Both the position numbers and the translations under genes were made by a program. The notes beneath the pieces are model-generated. The model was given only the letters and a program-made list of their open reading frames with translations. It searched no databases and was not told the origin of the DNA. From assembly GCF_016107395.1 (NCBI RefSeq), contig NZ_JAAIKO010000025.1, positions 47,219 through 111,218 of the forward strand: a DNA stretch of 64,000 nt, read 5' to 3'. This document shows positions 48,219 to 55,393 of this stretch, one piece after another (within the stretch, counting starts at the first letter, position 1; each line of letters opens with the position of its first letter). The DNA comes from Streptomyces fildesensis. GTDB taxonomy: Bacteria; Actinomycetota; Actinomycetes; Streptomycetales; Streptomycetaceae.

Positions 48219-50528
48219 ATGGGGGGCATCATCAAGACGCGAACAGGCATGCTCAGCGCTGCCGTACTTCTCGGAGCCATCGCACTGCCGGCCGCCGGAG
48301 CACCGGGCGCCGCAGCCGTCCCGGCCAACATCTACGTGGACAACGCGGCCGCGGCCCACTGCTCGAACGCCGGCACCGGACTGCAGGACCAGCCGTTCTG
48401 CACCGTCCAGGCCGCGGCCGACGCCTCGCTGCCGGGCCAGACGGTGCACATCGCGACGGGGACGTACCCCGAGCAGGTCAGCATCACGAAGTCCGGTACG
48501 GCCGCGGCCCCGATCACCTTCACCGGCGATGTCTCCGAGTGGGGATCGATACAGGACGCCGCGATCATCGGCAGCTACGAAGCGACCGGGGGGACGGCGC
48601 GGGCGCTGTCCGTCACCAACGCCGAGCACATCAGGATCAAGGACCTCAACTTCGACGCCGTCGACGAAGGCGTGCACGTCGAGGGCTCCAAGGACGTCTC
48701 CGTCATCAACGGCACGGTGGCCGGGGCCCAGTCGGTCGCGCTGCGCGTGACCGGAGCGTCCGAGGACGTCACGCTCGGGAAGTTCAACCTCTGGGCCAAC
48801 TCCGGCGCCGGCGTCGCTGTCGAGGCCGGTGCCCGGCGCACCGTGGTGACCGGGAACAGCCTCAACGCGAACGTCAGGGGCATTTCGGTCACGGACGCGC
48901 CGAACACGGTCATCGTGGGCAACTCGGTCTACAGCCACTGCCAGGACGGCATCGTGCTGGCCGGTACGTCGCCGAACGCGACGATCGAGAACAACGTCGT
49001 CACGACGGACAACTATTCGGGAACCTCGGACGGCTGCTCCGCGACCACCCGGGTCATGGTCGAGGCCGCATCCGTGCCCGGTACCAAGACCGACTACAAC
49101 GTCATCAACACGTCCAACGGCGAGCAGGCCTACAACTGGTCGGGTACCAAGTACGCCAACCGTGCGGCGTTCACCACCGCCACCGGACAGGGCGCACGGG
49201 ACGTCTTCGCCGACCCGACCGTCCCCAACGAGGGCGACCGGCACGCCAAGCCGCTCCCGACGGTCGACTCGGCCGACGAGAACGCCCCGGGGATGCTCAC
49301 CACCGACGTCTACAGGACAGCCGCGCTCGACGACCCGATCACGCCCAACACGGGTACGGGGTCGGGCTACCGGGACCGCGGTGCGGAGGAGATGGGGAAC
49401 CTCGGCAGCGTGTACACGCCTGCCGGGCCGACCCGTGTCCTGGACACCCGTGACGGCACCGGCGCTCCCAAGGGGCTGCTGAACTCGTGGATGGACGTTC
49501 AGCTGGGCGGCAAGGCCGGCGTCCCGGCGGCCGGGGTCACCGCGGTGACCCTGAACGTCACCGTGACCGGTTCGACCGGCGCGGGCTATCTGAAAGTGTT
49601 CGCGGCCGGGACGGGGTCCTTGTCGTCGGTCCTCAACTGGACCGCGGGCGAGACCATCGCGAACCTGGTCACCGTGCCGGTCAGCGAGGACGGCAAGGTC
49701 ACGTTCGAGTACTTCGGCGCCGGCATGGGCGCCCACGTGATCGCCGACGTGGAGGGCTACTACAGCGCCAAGGGCAGCGTCTTCCATGAGACCAGCCCGG
49801 CACGCGCCCTGGACACCCGCGACGGCACCGGCGCCCCCAAGGGCGCCGTCAAGGCCGGCGGCACGGTGAACCTGCAGGTGACGGGCGCCAAGGGCGTACC
49901 GGCCAGTGGCGTGACGGCCGTGACCCTGAACGTCACGGTGACCGGCTCCACCGGTCAGGGGTTCCTCACGGTGTATCCGCACGGCCAGGCCCGCCCGACG
50001 GCGTCGAACATCAACTGGCCGGCCGGGAAGACCATCGCCAACCTGGTGACGGTCCCGGTCGTGGACGGCAAGGTCGCGCTCTACGTCGCGGGCGGCGGCA
50101 ACACCACCCAGGTCATCGCCGACGTGGCCGGCTACTTCGACGCCACCGGGCACAACACCTACCGGAGCTACTTCACCGAGCGGCTCATGGACACCCGGGA
50201 GCCGACCACCGACGGCTGCACGGACAAGACGCGCCCGGCGTCCGCCATCCCCGCCGGCGGCACCCTCGAAATTACCAACTGCCTGCCCTGGGTCACGGGC
50301 CTGACGCTCAACGTCACCGTCACCCAGCCCGGCGCCGGCGGCTTCCTGACGGTGTACCCGTCGGGCCAGGCCCGTCCGCTCGCGTCCAACCTGAACTGGA
50401 ACGCCGGGGAGACCATCCCCAACGCGGTCGTGGTGAAGGTGGGCAAGGGCGGCAAGGTCGCCTTCTACAACGGCAGCACGAAGCCGATCCACCTCGTGGT
50501 CGACCAATTCGGCTACCAGGCGGTCTGA
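48219..50528 (+). CDS. secreted beta-helix protein with three C-terminal beta repeats, paralogue 2
   Basis: A 769-aa paralogue of the previous protein. The N-terminus is MGGIIKTRTGMLSAAVLLGA (signal peptide, cleavage near GAAA), then a beta-helix with YVDNAAAAHC and FCTVQAAADASLPGQTV, then three beta repeats with RVLDTRDGTGAPKG starts. ATG 48219 is in frame, but the only purine-rich site, GGGGGG, lies after it and 4 nt before ATC 48231, the same ATC-AAG-AC string seen in paralogues 1 and 3. Paralogue 3 follows after 3 bp, so 2 and 3 are probably co-transcribed. The repeats differ in detail, consistent with older divergence. Confidence 0.82.
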   Translation: MGGIIKTRTGMLSAAVLLGAIALPAAGAPGAAAVPANIYVDNAAAAHCSNAGTGLQDQPFCTVQAAADASLPGQTVHIATGTYPEQVSITKSGTAAAPITFTGDVSEWGSIQDAAIIGSYEATGGTARALSVTNAEHIRIKDLNFDAVDEGVHVEGSKDVSVINGTVAGAQSVALRVTGASEDVTLGKFNLWANSGAGVAVEAGARRTVVTGNSLNANVRGISVTDAPNTVIVGNSVYSHCQDGIVLAGTSPNATIENNVVTTDNYSGTSDGCSATTRVMVEAASVPGTKTDYNVINTSNGEQAYNWSGTKYANRAAFTTATGQGARDVFADPTVPNEGDRHAKPLPTVDSADENAPGMLTTDVYRTAALDDPITPNTGTGSGYRDRGAEEMGNLGSVYTPAGPTRVLDTRDGTGAPKGLLNSWMDVQLGGKAGVPAAGVTAVTLNVTVTGSTGAGYLKVFAAGTGSLSSVLNWTAGETIANLVTVPVSEDGKVTFEYFGAGMGAHVIADVEGYYSAKGSVFHETSPARALDTRDGTGAPKGAVKAGGTVNLQVTGAKGVPASGVTAVTLNVTVTGSTGQGFLTVYPHGQARPTASNINWPAGKTIANLVTVPVVDGKVALYVAGGGNTTQVIADVAGYFDATGHNTYRSYFTERLMDTREPTTDGCTDKTRPASAIPAGGTLEITNCLPWVTGLTLNVTVTQPGAGGFLTVYPSGQARPLASNLNWNAGETIPNAVVVKVGKGGKVAFYNGSTKPIHLVVDQFGYQAV

Positions 50529-50531
50529 GCC

Positions 50532-52883
50532 ATGCCATACCTTTCAGCTCCTGGAGACCCCATCAAGACACGCGTAGGCGCCCTGACCGGCGCTCTCCTG
50601 CTCGGCGCGGTCGCGCTGCCCGCCCTCGGTACCGGGGGCGCGGCGGCGGCCGTCGTGAATCTGTACGTCAACAACGCAGCCGGTGCGCACTGCTCCAACG
50701 CCGGTCAGGGCACGCCGGCGCAGCCGTACTGCACCATCTCGGCCGCCGCCGCGAAGGTGCTGCCCGGCGAGACGGTGCATGTCGCCGAGGGCGACTACCC
50801 GGAGCAGGTCACCGTCACCCGCTCGGGCACGGCCGAGGCCCCGATCACCTTCACAGGAATGGGCGGGCCCGGCCAGTACCGCGACAACCCCACCACCGTG
50901 GGCGGCGGCCTGGGCAGCTCGAAGGCCCATGCGTTCCTGCTCTCCGGTGCGGAGCACATCCGGATTCTTGAGATGACGTTGTCCGCCAAGCAGGAGGCGG
51001 TACTGGTCAATGGCGGCTCCGACATCACGATCTCCCGCAACCAGCTCGCGGGCGGCCTGGCGGCGGGTGACGTAGCCAGCTGGCCCACTGTCCGGATCGC
51101 GGGGGCCGCATCATCGGTGCGGATCCTCCGGAACAACGAAATAACCAGGGACGGATTCGCCAAGATGGACCCCGGGGTCCAGGGCACGGTCATCGCCGGC
51201 AATCTGATCTTCAGCACCCACCTCACCGGCATTGTGGCCGACGCCGCACCCGGCACCGTGATCGTCGCCAACACCATCTCCGCCGGGTGCCAGGACGCGA
51301 TCGGGCTGGCCGGTGCATCCACCGGCGCGGTCGTCGAGAACAACGTGATCACGCATTCCGACACGGGCGAACAGCCCTGTGCGGGGGGCGGCACGGTCGC
51401 CGGTCTGCGCGTGGACACCGCGGCGACGAGCGGTACGAAGGTCGCCTACAACGCCTTCGACTCGAAGGACGACGGTCCCGCCTACAGTTGGGCCGACACG
51501 ACGTACGACAACGTGTCCGCTTTCACCGCCGCCACGGGCCAGGGCGACCACGACCTCATCGGCGACGTCACGCTGGAGACCTGGGTGGGTGACTCCGGCG
51601 GAACGCCTTCCCCGCTCATCGACTCGGCGGACGAGAACGCGCCGGGTATGCCCACCACGGACCGTGTCGGGACCCGCGCCGTCGACGACCCGTGGGTCGC
51701 CGACACCGGCACCGGCTCCGGCCACCGGGATCGCGGGGCGATGGAACAGGACAACTTCGGTACGCGCTACACACCGATCGGCCCGGTCCGGGTCCTCGAC
51801 ACCCGTGACGGCACCGGCACCACCGGGGGTACCGTCCCGGCGGGCGGCACCGTCGAACTGCCGGTCGCCGGCCAGCACGGTGTGCCGGCGGACGGCGTCA
51901 CGGCGGTGACCATGAACGTGACGGTCACCGAGCCGGTCGCGGGCGGCTTCCTCACCGTGTACCCGCACGGTGATGACCGGCCGACGGCGTCGAACCTGAA
52001 CTGGACCCCGGGCCAGACGATTCCGAACCTGGTGACCGTGCAGGTGAAGGACGGCAAGGTGTCGTTCTACAACGGCAGCGCGGGAACCGTGCACGTGCTC
52101 GCCGACCTGCTCGGCTACTTCAGCACCACCGGAAGCGGCTTCACGCCGACCACGCCGTCCCGACTCCTCGACACCCGGTCCGCGGTGGGCGCCCCCAAGG
52201 GCCCGCTGGGATCCGGTGCCACGGTTGACCTGCAGGTGGCCGGCGTCAAGGGCATCCCGGCCAGTGGCCTGACCGCAGTGACCTTGAACGTCACCGCGAC
52301 CGAGCCCAAGAGCGGTGGCTTCCTGACGGTGTACCCGCACGGCACCGACCGTCCGACCGCTTCGAGCCTCAACTGGTCGAAGGGGCAGACGATCCCGAAC
52401 CTGGTGACCGTTCCGGTCAAGGACGGCAAGGTGTCGTTCTACAACCACAGCGACGGTGTACAGGTGCTCGCGGACGTGACCGGCTACTTCACCGCGTCCG
52501 GCGGCGACAAGTTCCACGCCGTAGCACCGCACCGGGTGATCGACACCCGGGCACCGTGGTTCGCGGACGGTGTCGGTGAATGGATACCGGCCGCGCCGGT
52601 CGGCGGCCATCAGACCCAGGGCGTCCGGGACGTCGCTTACTCGAACGCTGAGGCAGTGTCCTTGAACGTCACGGTGACACAGGGCACCCAGATCGGCTTC
52701 ATGACGGTCTACCCGCGGGACTCCGCCCGTCCGACCGTCTCCAACCTGAACTGGACGGCCGGGCAGACCATCGCGAATCAGGTGGTCGTCGCGAACAACG
52801 AAGCGGGCATGAACAGCTTCTACAACGCGAGTGCGGGCAGCGTCGAGCTCATCGCCGACCTCAACGGCTACTACGCCCCCTGA
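50532..52883 (+). CDS. secreted beta-helix protein with three C-terminal beta repeats, paralogue 3
   Basis: A 783-aa paralogue. The signal peptide reads KTRVGALTGALLLGAVALPA; the beta-helix has LYVNNAAGAHC and YCTISAAAAKVLPGETV; three beta repeats follow. ATG 50532 lacks a ribosome site. GGAG lies 5 nt before ATC 50562, the ATC-AAG-AC string shared with paralogues 1 and 2. It begins 3 bp after the stop of paralogue 2. Secreted, probably surface- or matrix-associated; no enzyme motif is recognised. Confidence 0.82.
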   Translation: MPYLSAPGDPIKTRVGALTGALLLGAVALPALGTGGAAAAVVNLYVNNAAGAHCSNAGQGTPAQPYCTISAAAAKVLPGETVHVAEGDYPEQVTVTRSGTAEAPITFTGMGGPGQYRDNPTTVGGGLGSSKAHAFLLSGAEHIRILEMTLSAKQEAVLVNGGSDITISRNQLAGGLAAGDVASWPTVRIAGAASSVRILRNNEITRDGFAKMDPGVQGTVIAGNLIFSTHLTGIVADAAPGTVIVANTISAGCQDAIGLAGASTGAVVENNVITHSDTGEQPCAGGGTVAGLRVDTAATSGTKVAYNAFDSKDDGPAYSWADTTYDNVSAFTAATGQGDHDLIGDVTLETWVGDSGGTPSPLIDSADENAPGMPTTDRVGTRAVDDPWVADTGTGSGHRDRGAMEQDNFGTRYTPIGPVRVLDTRDGTGTTGGTVPAGGTVELPVAGQHGVPADGVTAVTMNVTVTEPVAGGFLTVYPHGDDRPTASNLNWTPGQTIPNLVTVQVKDGKVSFYNGSAGTVHVLADLLGYFSTTGSGFTPTTPSRLLDTRSAVGAPKGPLGSGATVDLQVAGVKGIPASGLTAVTLNVTATEPKSGGFLTVYPHGTDRPTASSLNWSKGQTIPNLVTVPVKDGKVSFYNHSDGVQVLADVTGYFTASGGDKFHAVAPHRVIDTRAPWFADGVGEWIPAAPVGGHQTQGVRDVAYSNAEAVSLNVTVTQGTQIGFMTVYPRDSARPTVSNLNWTAGQTIANQVVVANNEAGMNSFYNASAGSVELIADLNGYYAP

Positions 52884-52899
52884 TCCCCGGGAGCACACC

Positions 52900-52941
52900 A
52901 CCGCGGCCCGGTCCCCGCTTCGGCGGGGGCCGGGCCGCGGT
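52900..52941 (+). terminator. terminator after paralogue 3
   Basis: A long GC hairpin of 19 bp arms, ACCGCGGCCCGGTCCCCGC with its complement (one G-T wobble), and TTCG loop, 16 bp after the stop. Confidence 0.8.
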
Positions 52942-52988
52942 GCGTCGCGGGCGGGGTGCGTCGCGGGCGGGGTGCGTCGCGGGCGGGG
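52941..52988. repeat. 16-bp tandem repeat x3
   Basis: TGCGTCGCGGGCGGGG is repeated three times exactly, just past the terminator and before the PRC-barrel gene stop. Possible short VNTR or slipped-strand expansion. Confidence 0.85.
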
Positions 52989-52991
52989 TGG

Positions 52992-53426
52992 TCAGGGTTC
53001 GCGGAGGATCAGGGCGTAGGGGCCGAGGCCCAGGACGCGTTTGCCGGGGTGGTCGCCGGTCGTGGTGCGGATGGTGAGGAGCGCGCCGGTGTCGGCGTCG
53101 AAGTCGACGTCGGAGACGGTGCCGAGGGCCTCGCCGCGTTCGTCGAGGACGCGTTTGCCCGGCAGGGAACGGTGCTTGTCGGCGAGAGGGGCCAGTTCGC
53201 CCGAGGGGGTGCCGAGGGTGGCGCCGGAGCGGACGATGACGGCGTCGGGTCCGATGGCGTGGATGTGCTCCCAGACGAGGGTGTCGCCGGAGCCGTCGGT
53301 CTTCTTGAGCCGCAGGGCCACGACGGAGGCCGTCGCCGGGTCGACGACGAAACCGTCGACGATGCCGACCGTGCGGGCCTCGGTGGCGCTGACCACCTGG
53401 CGGCCGGCCGTTTCCGAGAAGAGCAT
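52992..53426 (-). CDS. PRC-barrel domain protein 1
   Basis: A 144-aa protein with two PRC-barrel-like units: about 1-70 (SATEARTVGIVDGFVVDP) and 75-140 (KRVLDERGEALGTVSDVDFD). The ATG at 53426 directly abuts the stop of the second PRC-barrel gene, so the two are co-translated. PRC barrels occur in RNA-processing, photosynthetic and envelope proteins; the role here is unknown. Confidence 0.82.
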   Translation of the reverse strand: MLFSETAGRQVVSATEARTVGIVDGFVVDPATASVVALRLKKTDGSGDTLVWEHIHAIGPDAVIVRSGATLGTPSGELAPLADKHRSLPGKRVLDERGEALGTVSDVDFDADTGALLTIRTTTGDHPGKRVLGLGPYALILREP

Positions 53427-54037
53427 CAGACCTCCGTCCTGCGGCGGGCGCGGTACGCCTGGACCGCCGCCGCGAACCCGGGAAGGTCGTCGGCGACGAA
53501 CTCGGCCGCGGCCGCCGGGATGACCAGTGCCTCACCGGAGACCGCGGTGGTCTCGGAGAGCGGGATGAACACCTTGCGCCCCTGCCGGTCGAGGGCGTCC
53601 GAGGAGGCGATCTCGTAGCCCACGACGTGGGCCGTGGTGCCCTCGACGACCTCGACGACGACGTCGGAGATCCTGCCCAGGTCGGTGCCACCGTCGGTCA
53701 GCACCCGCGAGCCGAGTACGTCGCCGCGGCCGGCGGAGCCGCGTTCCAGGACGTCGGCCCTGCTCTCGAAGACGCTCTCGTCCTTGATCATCACGGCGTC
53801 GTGGCCGAGCCCGTGCACCCCCGACCACGGCAGGCTGTGCCGCAGCGGTCCGGAGAGCAGGCCGCGGCCGCTCAGGGTGAAGCCGGCGATCCGGCCGGCC
53901 GTGCCGTCGAAGACGAGGTCCTTGACCTGCGCGACAGCCGCACCGGCCAGTGTCACGACCGGCCGCTTGGTGATCTCCGAGGCGAGCATCATCGCGGAAG
54001 AGGAAGCGGGCCCGGGCTCGTGCGTCGGCGCGGTCAT
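53426..54037 (-). CDS. PRC-barrel domain protein 2
   Basis: A 203-aa protein with two PRC-barrel units: about 17-90 (MMLASEITKRPVVTLAGAAVAQVKDLVFD) in a first region and about 100-165 (GSRVLTDGGTDLGRISDVVVE) in a second, plus a helical tail. ATG 54037 overlaps the stop of the 51-aa membrane peptide by 4 bp. Together with the next gene it forms a small operon of unknown function, perhaps at the membrane via that peptide. Confidence 0.82.
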   Translation of the reverse strand: MTAPTHEPGPASSSAMMLASEITKRPVVTLAGAAVAQVKDLVFDGTAGRIAGFTLSGRGLLSGPLRHSLPWSGVHGLGHDAVMIKDESVFESRADVLERGSAGRGDVLGSRVLTDGGTDLGRISDVVVEVVEGTTAHVVGYEIASSDALDRQGRKVFIPLSETTAVSGEALVIPAAAAEFVADDLPGFAAAVQAYRARRRTEV

Positions 54038-54189
54038 TTCACGCGTCCCTTCCCGGCCCGCCGGCCGATGGCGCCGCGGCGTACCGCGATCACCCCACCG
54101 CTGCGGCGCCGTGCCTGCACGCCCGCCGCCGATCCGGCCAGTACCAGCAGGACCGCCACCACGACGACGATCCAGATCCACCAGTCCAT
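54034..54189 (-). CDS. 51-aa single-TM membrane peptide
   Basis: MDWWIWIVVVVAVLLVLAGS forms one TM helix, followed by a strongly basic cytoplasmic tail (QARRRSGG then RRGAIGRRAGKGRVK). ATG 54189 follows GGGGAG. The stop overlaps PRC-barrel gene 2 by 4 bp. It could recruit PRC-barrel proteins to the membrane; this is inferred from the operon only. Confidence 0.72.
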   Translation of the reverse strand: MDWWIWIVVVVAVLLVLAGSAAGVQARRRSGGVIAVRRGAIGRRAGKGRVK

Positions 54190-54319
54190 CGCGCACCACT
54201 CCCCGCAGAATCGGCAGAATCCGTAGCCCTCTCCTCCCCTTCCCCGATCCCCCTCTCCCACTCGCGGGGAGCGGAGAAGAGGAGGGGAGATGAGGGACCT
54301 GGGTGGCGACGACCCGCGG

Positions 54320-54724
54320 TCAGCTGCCGAGCGCGTGCGGCGCGCGGTGCTTGCGCGGCTGCTGCAGCGGCATCTCCGGGGCGGAGGTCCGCGCCGGGTG
54401 GGCGTTGTCGGTGCGCTGCTGCTCGACCCGGGCGGCGAGGGCGTCGCGCTCGGCGGCCGCCACGGCCGCGTCGTTGCGCGCCTCCTTGAGCTTTACCGCC
54501 TTGCGGCGGCGCAGCGCGGCGCCTTCGCCCGCCATCAGCAGGCTCAGGCAGCCGACCAGGGCCAGGGCGAGGCCGGCGCAGAAGATGGAGAGCGAGTTCA
54601 TCGTGATGAGGTCATGGCCCAGCAGGGCGACCGTGTAGTCGGGCCCGCCGCCCAGGTTGCCCGCGATCAATAGTCCCGTGAGTGTTCCGGTCGCGGCGAG
54701 CAGCACCAATCCCAGGAACAGCAT
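54320..54724 (-). CDS. membrane protein with coiled-coil tail, unknown
   Basis: A 134-aa protein. Two N-terminal TM segments (about 1-22 and 38-63) are followed by a charged helical region (ALRRRKAVKLKEARNDAA then AAAERDALAARVEQQ) and a Pro-rich end. ATG 54724 has GGAGGTG at 7-8 nt and is preferred to GTG 54733, which abuts that site. It belongs to LapA-like small membrane proteins by shape only. Confidence 0.78.
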   Translation of the reverse strand: MLFLGLVLLAATGTLTGLLIAGNLGGGPDYTVALLGHDLITMNSLSIFCAGLALALVGCLSLLMAGEGAALRRRKAVKLKEARNDAAVAAAERDALAARVEQQRTDNAHPARTSAPEMPLQQPRKHRAPHALGS

Positions 54725-54844
54725 CCGAGTCACCTCCGGTTGTCGAACGGTGGCCGAACGTGGCCGAATCCGTCGCTGCGGCGCCTACCCGGTGAGCGGC
54801 GGGCCTAACGACGCGCGGGGGCCACAGCGGGTCCGGCTTCGCTT

Positions 54845-54861
54845 AATACCCTGGGGGGGTA
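54845..54861. promoter_or_regulatory. CsoR box upstream of the copper operon
   Basis: ATACCC-TGGGG-GGGTAT, a perfect 6-5-6 palindrome matching the CsoR operator (TACCC...GGGTA). It lies 62 bp upstream of copZ, where CsoR would release DNA on binding Cu(I). csoR itself is not in the window. Confidence 0.85.
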
Positions 54862-54922
54862 TATGGTGGTCACCAGTGGACGGCGACAGCCGTCACCGCA
54901 CGAGACGCATGAGGAGAACGCC

Positions 54923-55198
54923 ATGTCCTGCTGCTCCCCCGAGGGAACCTGCCACACCGACGGCGCGACCGACGAGTCGCAGGCCGCGGGCACCGTCGTG
55001 TACTCCGTCTCGGGCATGACCTGCGGCCACTGCGAGTCCGCGGTGACCAAGGAGCTCGCGACCGTCTCCGGCGTGACCGTCGTCAAGGTCGACGTCGCCA
55101 CCGGGCTGGTCACCCTCGCGTCCGAGCAGCCGCTGGACGACGAGACGATCCGTGCCGCCGTCGACGAGGCGGGCTACGAACTGGTCGGCCGGGCGTGA
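54923..55198 (+). CDS. copZ: copper chaperone CopZ (heavy-metal-associated domain)
   Basis: A 91-aa HMA-domain protein. The copper site is GMTCGHCESAV (Cys pair about 35 and 38), in a single ferredoxin-like domain (about 26-91). A Cys-rich N-terminal stretch (CCSPEGTC) may add metal ligands. ATG 54923 follows GAGGAG. A CsoR box is upstream, and the copper ATPase is downstream; CopZ would deliver Cu(I) to it. Confidence 0.93.
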   Translation: MSCCSPEGTCHTDGATDESQAAGTVVYSVSGMTCGHCESAVTKELATVSGVTVVKVDVATGLVTLASEQPLDDETIRAAVDEAGYELVGRA

Positions 55199-55341
55199 CC
55201 GCACCGGTCAGGCTGGGCGGCTATCTGCTGATCCTGCTGGTCGTCCTCGGCGCCGCGTTCGGCCTCGGCCGCGCGGTGCGGGGGGACGGCGGCGGACCGG
55301 CCGCCCCGGAACCGCGCCCGGCCTCGCACCAGGGCATGTAG
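55195..55341 (+). CDS. 48-aa membrane peptide in the copper operon
   Basis: GTG 55195 overlaps the copZ stop by 4 bp (GTGA). The 48 residues contain one TM helix (LGGYLLILLVVLGAAFGLGR, about 7-26) and a Gly/Pro-rich tail ending in HQGM. It falls below usual length cutoffs but has coding codon bias and a coupled start. It may aid CopA or CopZ at the membrane; the function is unknown. Confidence 0.65.
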   Translation: MTAPVRLGGYLLILLVVLGAAFGLGRAVRGDGGGPAAPEPRPASHQGM

Positions 55342-55393
55342 GGCATGTCGGCCCTGTTCGAAGGACCGGCCCTGATCGAAGGAGTGGAGTGAA

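Noticed and set aside
45810..50507. 1565-codon open frame on the minus strand opposite paralogues 1 and 2
   Set aside because: It is an antisense shadow created by the strong third-position GC bias; its translation is Arg/Gly/Val/Asp-rich repeats without domains or ribosome site, while the plus strand encodes clear secreted proteins.
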